A stretch of 37,653 nucleotides of DNA from Terriglobia bacterium (GCA_030038235.1 JASHPE010000342.1:1-37653), one strand, 5' to 3'; shown: positions 24,724 to 33,031, counted from the stretch's first letter. The notes: generated by a model not told the origin, from the sequence alone. Numbers and translations are program-made.

Positions 24724-24834
24724 ATGGATGAACTGGTTTTCGAAGTCACCCAGGAGGCCGACGGAGGTTTCGTGGCCGAATGCCTCGGCGAGGGAATCTT
24801 CTGGCAAGCCGATGACTGGGTTTCCAAGCGCTGA
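24724..24834 (+). pseudogene. Truncated HicB-like small protein
   Basis: A 36-codon ORF begins MDELVFEVTQEADGGFVAEC, then LGEGIFWQADDW, and stops. This is the N-terminal half of the HicB-like antitoxin/small partner fold (MxExxFxVxxxxxGGYxAxxLGEGIxTxADxW), which normally continues with ELRxxVREAV for another 30-40 residues. Here it ends in VSKR and a stop. No HicA-type toxin is visible on either side and no ribosome binding site is present, so I take it as a truncated relic. A short functional peptide cannot be excluded. Confidence 0.5.
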
Positions 24835-24925
24835 TCCGGCGGCTCAGGCTGGACACAACGGATGCGCGGTCAAAGAACTCGTCATGAGCATGGAAGAAGC
24901 GGTTCCAAACCGCGAATTGCTCAAA

Positions 24926-27376
24926 TCAGCTTGTCTTCTGAAGCACCACGAACCCATTGGCCGGGATCACGACGTTGATCTGTCCGTTCGCGACCGGCAG
25001 CGTGGCACCGCCGTTGCCGACGTTATCACCGCCGTAGATCGCCGCGTCGCTGTTGAAGGCCTCGGTCCAGCCGCCCGCAGGCAATCGATCGCTCTGGATC
25101 ACGTATCCCTGGGCAAAGGGAAGATTGTTGAGGCTCGCCACCACCAGCATTTGCTCGGTGGGCAGGCTGCGGAGGAAAGCGATCACGCGATTGTCGTTCC
25201 AGGTGTAGAGAACGTCCATGGCGCGCGAGCGCAGCGAGGCGTGCTGGATGGTGAGCCGGTTCAGGTCCTGGTAAAAGCGGAACAGAAACCGGCCGTCGCC
25301 GCTGCGCTCGCCGATCAGGTCTTCCTTGTTGTCAAAGAAATTGTTATAGAGGAAATATTTGGCCGCTCCGATTTCTTCGCCCATCAGAAACATCGGCGTG
25401 CCCGCCGAAAGGGCGGCCATGCCATAAGCAAAGCGGGATCGCGCTTCGGCGTAGGTGCGCGTGTCGCCGAACAGCACAGCGCCGTTCACCGCCGTCACCA
25501 TGGTGCGCGCCGTGTTTGGGTCGTTTCCGGCTTCGTCGTGGCATTCATGGTAGGCGATCTTGCTGTACGAAGTGGCTTGCAGAGCGCCCGCGAAGTAGTC
25601 CATCTGCAGCGGCCGGTTGTCGCCGTACCCGGCGAGCTGCAGCAGCCGGGCGTAGTTGTCGCCATAATTGCCGTCGCCGATCAGATGATGATAGAAGTCG
25701 GCGTACCAAACGGCGTCGAATCCGATCCCGCCTTGACTCGCAGGCTCGGTCATCGCGCTCCAGCCGGTGTGATCCTCGGCGATCAGAAAAGCGCTGGGGT
25801 TAATCAACTTTACCGTGTTGGCCAGCTCACGCAGCAGCTTGATCCCACAGAGATTGGCCGCAGGCACGCTCTGCCCATTGGAGTTCAGCGAGTTGTCCTG
25901 ATGAAGGGCGTCGGTGAGATCAACGCGAAGCCCGTCGATATGGAAATCGTCCAGGAGCGCGGCCGCGCTGCTGGTGAACATCTGGCGCACGTTCTCTTCC
26001 CAAAGGCGTGGGGCAAAGCCGGAAGAGCCGTTGTTGAGATAGCCTCCCTCCAAAAAGGAGTAGTCGCTCGGCTGGCCTTCGTACCAGTAATACGTGTTGT
26101 GCTGCGGCGCCTGCGTCGGGTCGGAGTCGTAGCCCCATTCTGTGCGCTCCGCATTGCTGCCTGCGAAATGGTTGTAGACCACGTCCAGAATCACGGCGAT
26201 CCCCTTCTGATGGCAGGCGCGCACAAAATGTTTCAGTTGATTGCCGCCGCCCGCGCTCGATTGCAGGCAGAAGAAGAGCGAGGTGCCGTAGCCCCATTGC
26301 AGGTCGCCGTCAAACTCGAGCACGGGCAGAAGCTCGACAGCGTTCACGCCGAGGCTGGAGAGCTGGCTGACAAACGCGAGCGCATCCGCGAACGTGCCTG
26401 CGGTCGTGGAGCCGTAGCCGAGCGATCCCACGTGCAGCTCGTAGATCACCAGGTTCTCGATCTGCTGCGGCGGCATCTGGCCGAAAGTGAATTCGTTGGA
26501 CCAGAATTCGCTCGCTGGGATCAAGCTATGTTTCACCAGGCCGGTGTCGTTGAAGTCGGCGGTGACGAGATCGGGGTCCGACACCACCGAGCAGCTCACA
26601 ATGCCGTCGAGATCCTGGTAGCTGCCCGTGTAGTGCGCTCCGCCCGGATTCACACTACCCTGGCCGATCTGATTCCGCGAATAAATGTCCGCTTTGTACG
26701 TCACCTGACCCTGTTCGTTGGTGACGCGGTACATGTAGAGGTTGTTCAGGAAGTCCGTAAAGCGTGAGAGCGCCGACGACTGCGAAATATCCGTTTCCCA
26801 GATGCCGTTGCCTCGCGCGAACATGGGAAAAGCGCCCTGATTTCCGATCGTCAGGTCGATGCCGGTGCCGTCGTCAGCGATGTATCCGGACGCGGCCGCC
26901 GTGCCGTCGAAAGTGGCGAACACCAATTCGACCTTCTGCGCGTAGGGCGCCCATACCGAAAAGCGAATGGCGGGCTCAGCCTGCCCGGGCACGTAGAACT
27001 TTTGCGCGCCGAGCCGGCGTCCGGTCGCGAACCAGTAGTGCTGGTTCTGATTCTGCGCCGCAAGCGTGAAGCTCCGGTATTGATCGGAGGAATTCGCGTC
27101 GGGAACTTCGGTCGCGATCACCCAGCAGTTCGGCGTGGACGGCGTATCGGCCAGTACGCCCCAGTTAAATACCGTTCCCTGGTTGTTGGGATTGAATTGG
27201 ACGGTGGCGTTGAAACTCGGGCAGCCGGCATCATCGAGCGCGGCGGTCATCGGGCTCTCCGTCCATTGAGCGGAAGGATTCCCCGCAGCGTCCCAGCTTC
27301 CTACCAGCCTCGCGTTGCTGAAGATCTGCCGGTTGAGGCCGCTGTGGAATGTGAACTGAACCGGTATCGATCCCAT
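24926..27376 (-). CDS. GH13 alpha-glucan enzyme (branching-enzyme-like)
   Basis: 816 residues with CAGGAGA before the ATG. The N-terminal about 130 residues look like a carbohydrate-binding beta domain (VQFTFHSGLNRQIFSNARLVGSWD). A second beta domain of CBM48 type (FSVWAPYAQKVELVF, 139-153) precedes the catalytic barrel. The four GH13 regions are visible: DVVYNHF (398-404), GLRVDLTDA with nucleophile D486, LIAEDH with acid/base E534, and YHECHDE with D614. IYELHVGSLGYG and the ECHDE variant resemble GlgB and trehalose-forming GH13 branches. No signal peptide is seen, so it is probably intracellular and acts on glycogen-like glucan. Exact reaction (branching, debranching or trehalose-forming) is unresolved. 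It follows the Crp/Fnr gene on the same strand after about 220 bases. Confidence 0.9.
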   Translation of the reverse strand: MGSIPVQFTFHSGLNRQIFSNARLVGSWDAAGNPSAQWTESPMTAALDDAGCPSFNATVQFNPNNQGTVFNWGVLADTPSTPNCWVIATEVPDANSSDQYRSFTLAAQNQNQHYWFATGRRLGAQKFYVPGQAEPAIRFSVWAPYAQKVELVFATFDGTAAASGYIADDGTGIDLTIGNQGAFPMFARGNGIWETDISQSSALSRFTDFLNNLYMYRVTNEQGQVTYKADIYSRNQIGQGSVNPGGAHYTGSYQDLDGIVSCSVVSDPDLVTADFNDTGLVKHSLIPASEFWSNEFTFGQMPPQQIENLVIYELHVGSLGYGSTTAGTFADALAFVSQLSSLGVNAVELLPVLEFDGDLQWGYGTSLFFCLQSSAGGGNQLKHFVRACHQKGIAVILDVVYNHFAGSNAERTEWGYDSDPTQAPQHNTYYWYEGQPSDYSFLEGGYLNNGSSGFAPRLWEENVRQMFTSSAAALLDDFHIDGLRVDLTDALHQDNSLNSNGQSVPAANLCGIKLLRELANTVKLINPSAFLIAEDHTGWSAMTEPASQGGIGFDAVWYADFYHHLIGDGNYGDNYARLLQLAGYGDNRPLQMDYFAGALQATSYSKIAYHECHDEAGNDPNTARTMVTAVNGAVLFGDTRTYAEARSRFAYGMAALSAGTPMFLMGEEIGAAKYFLYNNFFDNKEDLIGERSGDGRFLFRFYQDLNRLTIQHASLRSRAMDVLYTWNDNRVIAFLRSLPTEQMLVVASLNNLPFAQGYVIQSDRLPAGGWTEAFNSDAAIYGGDNVGNGGATLPVANGQINVVIPANGFVVLQKTS

Positions 27377-27561
27377 GGTGTTCTCCTGTTGTGAGAGTGA
27401 ACTTCGCGAGGACTACGTTTCTTCCTTCCACTTTATTAGAGCATGCATCCAGGCAGAGCATTCGTGAATTCTCTGTGACAATTGACCATGGACTCTGTGG
27501 GTTACGGCTGGGGGAGAGAGGGGGACCGGTCCCGGTGGGCAAAGCCATCGGAACCGGTTTA

Positions 27562-27590
27562 GCTGACCGGCTGGGGGACCGGTGTCAGCG
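27562..27590 (-). terminator. Possible hairpin downstream of the Crp/Fnr gene
   Basis: GCTGACCGG and CCGGTGTCAGC can pair with a small bulge, six bases beyond the stop codon. The segment GGGGGACCGGT is also directly repeated near 27522 and 27571. No U-run is seen. Confidence 0.35.
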
Positions 27591-27595
27591 AAGCT

Positions 27596-28327
27596 TTAGA
27601 TCCGCGGGCTCGCGTCCGTCATGACGTGCTCGAGCGCTGAACGGTCCGGAATCGAGATCACCGAACCCTTCAATTGCACCAACTGGTGGTGCTTGAACTC
27701 GCCCAGTGTACGGGTGACCGTCTCCCGCGAGGCGTTAATCAGTTGCCCGATCTCTTCGTGCGTCAGCGTCAGCACGCCGCGCACGCCGGGGCCGACTTTC
27801 TTGCCGTCGGCCGTCCAGTCAAGAAGAAATCGAGCCAGTTTCCTCGGTGCGGAGCCGGCCAGGCCAATCGACCGGACCTGCTCGCAAGCCGTTTCGTAGC
27901 TGGTTGAGAGCTGCTGAGCCGCTTTCAGGGAGAGTTCACCGTGTTCGCGCAATAGCCGCAGGAAATCCTCGCGACGGAAGAACGTGACTCGGCTCGTCTC
28001 GATGGTCTCAGCCGTCGCTTGGCGCGGCCGGTTGGCGATCACCGAGCGCAAGCCCAGCACGTCTCCAGGCTTGGCCACGCGAAGAATGAGCGTCTTGCCC
28101 TCGGCTGAGTTAATGTAGACCTTCACGCGCCCTTTGCACAGGATCATCACGCCCCGCGGAGACTCTCCTTCGGAGAAAAGCACCGAGCCCTTGGGATAGG
28201 TCGCCCCGAACCCGAGCACGTCCATAGCATCGAGGATCTCGGATGCGGTTGTGCAAAAAGAGCCGGGAGCCCCGATTTTGCAGCCCTTGCAGCCTTCGTG
28301 TACTTCCAAGGCTGACGATGTGTTCAC
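27596..28327 (-). CDS. Crp/Fnr-family transcription regulator with N-terminal Cys cluster
   Basis: 243 residues starting at GTG 28327, right after AGGAGGA that overlaps the previous stop. The N-terminus holds C13, C16 and C25 (EGCKGCKIG...FC), reminiscent of the FeS-cluster cysteines of FNR but with C-x2-C-x8-C spacing; a further C64 lies inside the beta-roll. A cyclic-nucleotide-binding-type fold follows (GSVLFSEGESPRGVMILCKGRVKV, PGDVLGLRSVI), then a dimer helix and a winged helix-turn-helix (LTHEEIGQLINASRETVTRTLGEF, about 184-207) of the Crp type. It may sense redox or oxygen, but cluster binding is unproven. It is the last gene of a three-gene unit with a sigma-54-type promoter. Confidence 0.9.
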   Translation of the reverse strand: MNTSSALEVHEGCKGCKIGAPGSFCTTASEILDAMDVLGFGATYPKGSVLFSEGESPRGVMILCKGRVKVYINSAEGKTLILRVAKPGDVLGLRSVIANRPRQATAETIETSRVTFFRREDFLRLLREHGELSLKAAQQLSTSYETACEQVRSIGLAGSAPRKLARFLLDWTADGKKVGPGVRGVLTLTHEEIGQLINASRETVTRTLGEFKHHQLVQLKGSVISIPDRSALEHVMTDASPRI

Positions 28328-28339
28328 AAGAATCCTCCT

Positions 28340-28621
28340 CTAGCGCAAGGCGAGGCGTGACTTGATCTCGCCGATCACATAACGCGGCAGAAGCTCATGG
28401 GCCTGGAGCTCCGCGCCGCTTTCCATCATTCGCTCCAGCAGGTCCCAGCCTTGCGCGTCGATGAACGTCACCTCGGAAAGATCGGCCACGACTTCGCGTT
28501 CCTGATCTTCGGCGGTGATGTTGCGCCACGTTTTTTCCAGTTCATTGACCCAGGGCCCCGCAAGTTTGCCCTCCACCTTCAGGGTGGCGGGCGCTCCATG
28601 TTTGTGTGTAGTCACTCTCAT
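28340..28621 (-). CDS. STAS-like small protein
   Basis: 93 residues from the ATG at 28621 (a GTG codon directly before it is equally possible); AAGGAAG lies about ten bases upstream. The sequence ATLKVEGKLAGPWVNELEKTW, VVADLSEVTFIDAQGWDLLERM has the strand-helix pattern of STAS domains (anti-sigma-factor antagonists), including the conserved DLSxVxxIDxxG segment. The residue after ID is Ala rather than the phosphorylatable Ser, so regulation by kinase is doubtful. It lies between the receiver-like gene (51 bases upstream) and the Crp/Fnr gene (12 bases downstream), on the same transcript. Probably a signalling partner; its binding target is unknown. Confidence 0.75.
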   Translation of the reverse strand: MRVTTHKHGAPATLKVEGKLAGPWVNELEKTWRNITAEDQEREVVADLSEVTFIDAQGWDLLERMMESGAELQAHELLPRYVIGEIKSRLALR

Positions 28622-28672
28622 CACGGTATTCACTTCCTTCCCCACCGCCTATTGAGGTCGGCAGTGGCGGCT

Positions 28673-29059
28673 TCACGCAGGACTCGCGGAAATCGCGCAG
28701 TCCACAACGTGTCTGAGGTCCCGGTGCAGAAACGGTTGCACGACAAAATCAAAGGCGCCGCAGTCCAAAGCGTTCAGGTACTTTCCGACGTCGACGACCC
28801 TCGAGGCCAGAATCACCGGTTGCCTCCCGGAAAGTTGTGCCGCTATGACAACTTCCGACCAGCTGTTATCGGCCGGTTCCGTCGCGGCAAAAATCAGCTC
28901 CGGAGCATTCGGTGCCTCAAGTTTGCCCCGTACTTGACTGGACCGCTCAACGCTCGCGGTCTTCAGACCCAATTCTTCCAGGCATTGCTTAAGATTTGGG
29001 AGGCAGCCGTCCTTCTTACCTACCAGCAACGCTGTGATGGTTCGCTGTGCCATAGTCAT
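28673..29059 (-). CDS. Receiver-like protein lacking the phospho-acceptor Asp
   Basis: 128 residues from the ATG at 29059 (or 29053); an upstream TTG at 29104 is rejected because it would run through the promoter element at 29089-29104. The fold pattern is that of a response-regulator receiver: ITALLVGKKDGCLPNLKQCLEELG, then ELIFAATEP where the phosphorylated Asp would be, ILASRVVD, and AFDFVVQPFLHRDLRHVV, equivalent to the K-P region with Gln replacing Lys. Missing acidic residues, Asp and Lys make it a pseudo-receiver that presumably signals by binding. It is the first gene of the putative sigma-54-controlled operon. No output domain is present. Confidence 0.72.
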   Translation of the reverse strand: MTMAQRTITALLVGKKDGCLPNLKQCLEELGLKTASVERSSQVRGKLEAPNAPELIFAATEPADNSWSEVVIAAQLSGRQPVILASRVVDVGKYLNALDCGAFDFVVQPFLHRDLRHVVDCAISASPA

Positions 29060-29088
29060 ACGCGCGGCTGCCCGCCGCCCTACCAAGG

Positions 29089-29104
29089 GCAAATTTCCTG
29101 CCAA
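29089..29104 (-). promoter_or_regulatory. Sigma-54 (-24/-12) promoter element
   Basis: On the minus strand the sequence TTGGCAGGAAATTTGC matches TGGCACG-N4-TTGC with a single core mismatch (the C after TGGCA is G). GG at 29102-29101 and GC at 29090-29089 are exactly twelve bases apart from -24 to -12. Predicted transcription start is near 29077, 18 bases before the ATG at 29059. Confidence 0.7.
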
Positions 29105-29119
29105 TTGGGAAGAGTAGGC

Positions 29120-29146
29120 GTAAGTATCTCAAGGGGTATTACTTAC
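29120..29146. promoter_or_regulatory. Inverted repeat GTAAGTA-N13-TACTTAC
   Basis: Perfect seven-base arms (29120-29126, 29140-29146) in the space between the sigma-54 activator gene and the -24 element. Confidence 0.5.
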
Positions 29147-29151
29147 CGGAA

Positions 29152-29169
29152 GCGTGACGTGGCTCACGC
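29152..29169. promoter_or_regulatory. Inverted repeat GCGTGA-N6-TCACGC
   Basis: Perfect six-base arms around six bases, about 83 bases upstream of the predicted start at 29077. Possible second binding site. Confidence 0.45.
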
Positions 29170-29186
29170 CTGGATGTGACAGCGCC

Positions 29187-29212
29187 TGACATGACGGTAT
29201 TCTGTCATGTGA
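29187..29212. promoter_or_regulatory. Dyad TGACATGAC-N8-GTCATGTGA, candidate upstream activator site
   Basis: Nine-base arms with a single mismatch, centred about 122 bases upstream of the predicted transcription start, the usual distance for sigma-54 enhancer-binding proteins. It lies ten bases beyond the stop of the activator gene. Confidence 0.55.
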
Positions 29213-29222
29213 CGGCGGGTGG

Positions 29223-31508
29223 TCAGATGTCCTTACGGGTGATCCCTAGCTTCCTCATCTTGAAATTCAACGTGGTTCGCTTGAGACCCAGCTTGGCTGC
29301 GGCCCCGTTCGGACCCGCGATCAGGCCTTTCGTGTCCCGCAGCACGCGCAGTATGTGATCGCGTTCGGCTGATTCGAGGGAAGCCACTGGGGCAACCTCG
29401 GTTTCCGGCTCCGGCATGCGAAGTTCTGACAAGGGTGCCTGCAAAGCGGGCCCGCGCGACAGGATGACCGCCCTCTCGATGAAGTTTTCCAATTCGCGCA
29501 CGTTGCCGGGCCAGGTCCATCGCGTTAGTGCGGCCATGACCTCAGGCGCGATGGCGGTGATCCGCTTGTTCATCCGCTGGGCATACTTCTGGGTAAAGTA
29601 GTGGACAAGCAGCGGGATATCCTCGACTCGTTCCCGCAGAGGCGGCACGCGGATCGGAAAGACCTTCAGCCGGTAGTAAAGATCGGTGCGGAACTCCCGG
29701 CTCGCGATCATCTTGTCCAGATCTCGATTGGTTGCCGCGACCAGACGCACGTCGACGGGAATGGTCCGCGTGCTGCCCAGCCTCTCGAACTCCTTCTCCT
29801 GCAAGGCACGCAGCAGCTTCGGCTGCAGCTCCAGAGGAATGTCGCCGACTTCGTCGAGAAAGAGCGTGCCCTCGTGCGCCAGCTCGAGACGTCCCGTCTT
29901 TTGCGAAATGGCGCCCGTGAAGGCTCCTTTTTCATGGCCAAACAACTCGCTCTCGAGAAGTCCCGTTGGAATCGCTGCGCAGTTCAGCTTGACGAAAGTC
30001 CGATCGCGGCGACTGCTGAGATTGTGGATCGCGCGCGCCACCAGTTCCTTCCCGGTTCCCGTTTCGCCCTGGATCAGAACCGTGGCATTGGTGGCGGCCA
30101 CGGTTTCCACCTGTTTGAGGACGCGCTTCAGCGTCTGGCTCTCGCCCACGATCTCGTCAAAGTTGTATTCGGTCTTGAGTTCTTCCTCAAGGTAGCGCTT
30201 CTCACCGGCCAGCCGGCTGTTGAGGTCGGCGAGCTGGCGGAATGCCTGGGCATTGTCAATGGTGAGCGCCACTTGATTGGCAACTTGCGCCAGCAGGTGC
30301 AGATCGGAAGCATCGAATGCCGACTCGGCGCGGCTGGCCACAATCAGCACGCCCAGCGGACGCATCTCGCTGATCAAAGGGAGGATGCAAAGCGACCGCA
30401 CCCCCAGCTCCACCCAGCGATTCAGCGGATCTTGACCGAGATCACCCGCTTTCAGACCGTTCAGCATCAGGGGTTCCCGGCTGCTGAAGACTCGGCCGGC
30501 CGGAGAGTCGGTTACGGGCAGGACCCATTCCTGCGCCGGCAGGCCCGTTTCATCGTGTTCCTCTAGCAACTGCAGGCGCATCGCTTCCGCCGGAGGATCG
30601 TAGAGGGCCAGGGCCGCAAAGTCGTGAGGCTTGACCTGCCGGATGCTGGAGCTGATGGCCGACAGCAGCTTGCGGATATCGAGGCTGGACAGCAGAACGC
30701 TTGTAACTTCAAGCACCAGTGCCTCTTGCGCTCGCTTGCGTTCCGTGATGTCGCGCCAAATGGCGGCAAATCCCGCCAGCCGTCCGGACTTGTCGCTGAG
30801 GGCGGTGATGATGACATTGGCCCAGAACCGCGAGCCGTCCTTGCGGACGCGCCAGTTCTCGAGCTCGATGCGGCCGTCGCGCGACGCGCCGCTCAACTGA
30901 CGCGCCGGCGCGCCCACGGCAAGGTCTTCAGGAACGTAGAAGCGCGAGAAGTGCTGGCCGACGATCTCTTCCGCGCGGTACCCCGTGATCCGCGCCGCGC
31001 CCGCACTCCAGCTCATCACCCGGCCTTCGGTGTCGAGCTTGCAGATGGCGTAGTCTTTCACGCCCTCGACCAGTGATCGGAAGAGTTGCTCGCTCTGCCG
31101 CAGCGCCTCCTCGGCCCGCTTGCGATCGGTGACATCGCGCACGACGGCGAGCACGAAGCTGCCGTCCGCCGTGTTGACCGGACTCAGCATGATGTCGACC
31201 GGGAACTCGCCGCCGTCGCGCCGCCGCCCCACAAGTTGCAAGCCCACGCCCATGGCGCGAGTCCTGGGCGCGGCTTCATAAGCGCGGCGATGACCGCCAT
31301 GCGCCTCGCGGAAGCGTCCCGGCATCAGCAGCTCCACCGGCTGCCCGAGCAATTCCTCGCGGGAATAGCCGAAGAGCTGAACGGCTTGAGGATTCACCTC
31401 GAGGATCTCGCCGACGCTCCCGGTCACGATGACGGCGTCCGGCGAAGACTCGAAGAAGTCCTGGTAGACAGCGGAGTTGGTGAGCCTGGCTGCGGCTTCG
31501 GTTGACAT
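29223..31508 (-). CDS. PAS-PAS-GAF sigma-54-dependent activator (NtrC/NifA-like, no receiver)
   Basis: 761 residues from the ATG at 31508; an open frame reaches further upstream but lacks homology-like sequence, and a -10-like TGCTATTTT lies at 31523-31531. Domains: PAS 1 (about 12-135, [14 protein letters not shown]), PAS 2 (about 138-262, ending [15 protein letters not shown]), GAF (about 270-420) and AAA+ (446-685). The AAA+ domain has Walker A GETGTGKE (481-488), the sigma-54-contacting GAFTGA loop (528-533), Walker B TLFLDE (548-553) and WPGNVREL. A Fis-type helix-turn-helix follows at about 732-756. It should sense a small ligand or redox state directly and open sigma-54 promoters; a candidate site lies next to the downstream operon. 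Confidence 0.95.
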   Translation of the reverse strand: MSTEAAARLTNSAVYQDFFESSPDAVIVTGSVGEILEVNPQAVQLFGYSREELLGQPVELLMPGRFREAHGGHRRAYEAAPRTRAMGVGLQLVGRRRDGGEFPVDIMLSPVNTADGSFVLAVVRDVTDRKRAEEALRQSEQLFRSLVEGVKDYAICKLDTEGRVMSWSAGAARITGYRAEEIVGQHFSRFYVPEDLAVGAPARQLSGASRDGRIELENWRVRKDGSRFWANVIITALSDKSGRLAGFAAIWRDITERKRAQEALVLEVTSVLLSSLDIRKLLSAISSSIRQVKPHDFAALALYDPPAEAMRLQLLEEHDETGLPAQEWVLPVTDSPAGRVFSSREPLMLNGLKAGDLGQDPLNRWVELGVRSLCILPLISEMRPLGVLIVASRAESAFDASDLHLLAQVANQVALTIDNAQAFRQLADLNSRLAGEKRYLEEELKTEYNFDEIVGESQTLKRVLKQVETVAATNATVLIQGETGTGKELVARAIHNLSSRRDRTFVKLNCAAIPTGLLESELFGHEKGAFTGAISQKTGRLELAHEGTLFLDEVGDIPLELQPKLLRALQEKEFERLGSTRTIPVDVRLVAATNRDLDKMIASREFRTDLYYRLKVFPIRVPPLRERVEDIPLLVHYFTQKYAQRMNKRITAIAPEVMAALTRWTWPGNVRELENFIERAVILSRGPALQAPLSELRMPEPETEVAPVASLESAERDHILRVLRDTKGLIAGPNGAAAKLGLKRTTLNFKMRKLGITRKDI

Positions 31509-31522
31509 CCTCGCCCGCTTGT

Positions 31523-31531
31523 AAAATAGCA
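31523..31531 (-). promoter_or_regulatory. Extended -10 element TGCTATTTT
   Basis: On the minus strand TGC-TATTTT ends 14 bases before the ATG at 31508. It implies a leader of about seven bases. Confidence 0.4.
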
Positions 31532-31630
31532 CCGGCAGGGCGCCGGGGCAAATGGGTAGTTGGCCCCAAGAATCGCCATTGGTCGGCCCAAGAGGTTTGG
31601 CGACGGGCATCCAGGTCGGCCGTGATACCC

Positions 31631-32061
31631 AAGCCCAACGGGCCGCGAATTGTGGATGCCGGGCAAGCGGGCGGCTTTGATTATCTGGGATATCACTTCG
31701 AGCGGGGCCAACGTTGGCCCCGTCGCAAGCGCCCGGATAAGCTGCACCACACGATTCGGGCCGGGACCGGCGCACGAACGGGGAGAGTCTGCCCGTCGCT
31801 ATCGGGCGCCTGAACTGAACGCTGGTGGGGTGGTTTGAGTACTTCAAACACAGCCATCGCTCCGCGTTCGCGCAGCTGGAGAAGGGGTGCGTATGCGCCT
31901 GCGGAGTCTGCTGCGACAGCGGCAGGTCGCACGGTCGCCAACAGGGGTCGGACCATTTTCGCTGGCCGAATGCCTTCTTCCCGCCGGCAGGGCTTGTTCT
32001 CTCTGGCTCACGCCGATGCTCGGGCTTGTCAATCCTCTCGGAGGGAAGACCACCAACTGGA
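31631..32061 (+). pseudogene. Group II intron maturase (LtrA-type) C-terminal remnant, frameshifted
   Basis: In three frames the plus strand encodes the end of an intron-encoded reverse transcriptase/maturase. First [21 protein letters not shown] with [11 protein letters not shown] (31646-31760); then [18 protein letters not shown] in a shifted frame (31828-31884); [13 protein letters not shown] in another (31887-31925); then [10 protein letters not shown] (31951-31980); finally [19 protein letters not shown] (31988-32044). These are the maturase and DNA-binding end of the protein. At least four frameshifts and the missing polymerase domain show it is dead. Confidence 0.85.
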
Positions 32062-32094
32062 GAGCCAGGTGCGGGAAATCCGCCCGTCCGGTTC
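32062..32094 (+). ncRNA. Group II intron domain V remnant
   Basis: 33 bases start GAGCC and end GGTTC, which pair to form the basal stem with the catalytic AGC triad at 32063-32065. GCGG-GAAA-TCCGC makes the capped upper stem, and CGT forms the bulge side. It directly follows the maturase relic, where intron domain V is expected. A GC/purine-rich stretch to about 32140 may be domain VI, but the 3' boundary is not clear. Confidence 0.7.
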
Positions 32095-32239
32095 GGAGGG
32101 AGGGGGAGCGAAAGCTCTCTATCGCTATCTCATGGAGCGGCCCCTTGCGGAGCCGATTCCGGCATTTTCGTGCCGACTCCTCCACTTTCGGGCGGATTCC
32201 GGCATTCGTGCCCCGCACGGGCGCCGAAACTCGTGAGCT

Positions 32240-33031
32240 TTACTTCGATTCTTGCGGAGGCAGCGTGATGGTCACGTCGCGGTCGAGGCGCATGCCGATT
32301 AGCGAACCCGCCAGTAGTGTGGCTTGTTTTCCCTTGGGAATCAGAAGGGCCATGGCGATGCCGGCGCCAGCGGCGGCGATTCCCGGGCCCAAACCACCGG
32401 CCGCGCCGGCGGCTGCCGGTACCAGGATGAGAGCCGCCTGCTCCTTGCGAGAAGCGCCCTTGCCCTTGAGATCGCCTTCGGGTCCCACCTTCTCGCTGCC
32501 GCCGCTCGTCGATGAAAAGACCTCGGTCAACGAGCCCTGAATGGCCACCTTATCGCCGCTCGGCATCTCGATGGTGTCAAAGATCAGCATCAAGTCGCCG
32601 CCGCGGCCGCGACGGGCAGCCTCTTTAACCTCGCTCACGTGGCCGTCAACGCGCACGCCCTTGGCCAGCACGTCCTCGTCCTCAACGCTGACCGGGTCGA
32701 GAAGCGTGGTCACGACGCGATCTCCTGGCTTGGAGACCTTAGAATTGATGCTGCTGTGGAGCTGCAGCTTGAACTCCGTCCCTTCCGGAATCACAAGCTG
32801 GGTACCGTTCGGGCCGGCGGTCGTGTCGGGCTGCGCCGACGCATCGGGCTCCTCGACCAGCGGTTGCGCCGGGGGCTGGGTCTGCCCCGCTTGGGCGGGT
32901 TGCGCCGAAGTGGGCTGCGAACCCGCAGCAGGCTGCGCCGACTGGTCCTGCTGGTCCTGAGCGCGCAGGAGCGGCGGACCGAAGGCCATAGCCAGCGCAA
33001 GAATGCAGCTTCCGAAAAGCTTTTTGTTCAT
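32240..33031 (-). CDS. Exported protein with Gln/Pro-rich linker, unknown function
   Basis: 263 residues; the ATG at 33031 follows GAGGCGGAGAG. It has a signal peptide (MNKKLFGSCILALAMAFGPPLLRAQ), a low-complexity Gln/Pro/Ala linker (25-75), then a beta-type domain: LVIPEGTEFKLQLHSSINSKVSKPGDRV, VLAKGVRVDGHVSEVK, DTIEMPSGDKVAI. This resembles the TrbI/VirB10 C-terminal beta fold in outline, as do several acidobacterial exported proteins. A Gly/Ala-rich helix (about 205-235) and IPKGKQATLLAGS end it. It probably sits in the periplasm or envelope. Role unknown; it is monocistronic and divergent from the exporter gene. Confidence 0.8.
   Translation of the reverse strand: MNKKLFGSCILALAMAFGPPLLRAQDQQDQSAQPAAGSQPTSAQPAQAGQTQPPAQPLVEEPDASAQPDTTAGPNGTQLVIPEGTEFKLQLHSSINSKVSKPGDRVVTTLLDPVSVEDEDVLAKGVRVDGHVSEVKEAARRGRGGDLMLIFDTIEMPSGDKVAIQGSLTEVFSSTSGGSEKVGPEGDLKGKGASRKEQAALILVPAAAGAAGGLGPGIAAAGAGIAMALLIPKGKQATLLAGSLIGMRLDRDVTITLPPQESK

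Noticed and set aside
24728-26767. Long plus-strand open frame opposite the GH13 gene
   Set aside because: It is a GC-rich shadow of the glycosyl hydrolase gene, which has all four catalytic regions on the minus strand.
27377-27595. Crp/Fnr binding site before the GH13 gene
   Set aside because: TGTGAC and GTGA-like words occur near 27466-27481 but as direct, not inverted, copies; no TGTGA-N6-TCACA or TTGAT-N4-ATCAA dyad was found.
31509-31847. 113-codon N-terminal extension of the sigma-54 activator
   Set aside because: It is antisense to the maturase relic and unlike any PAS protein start; a start at 31508 leaves a complete PAS domain.
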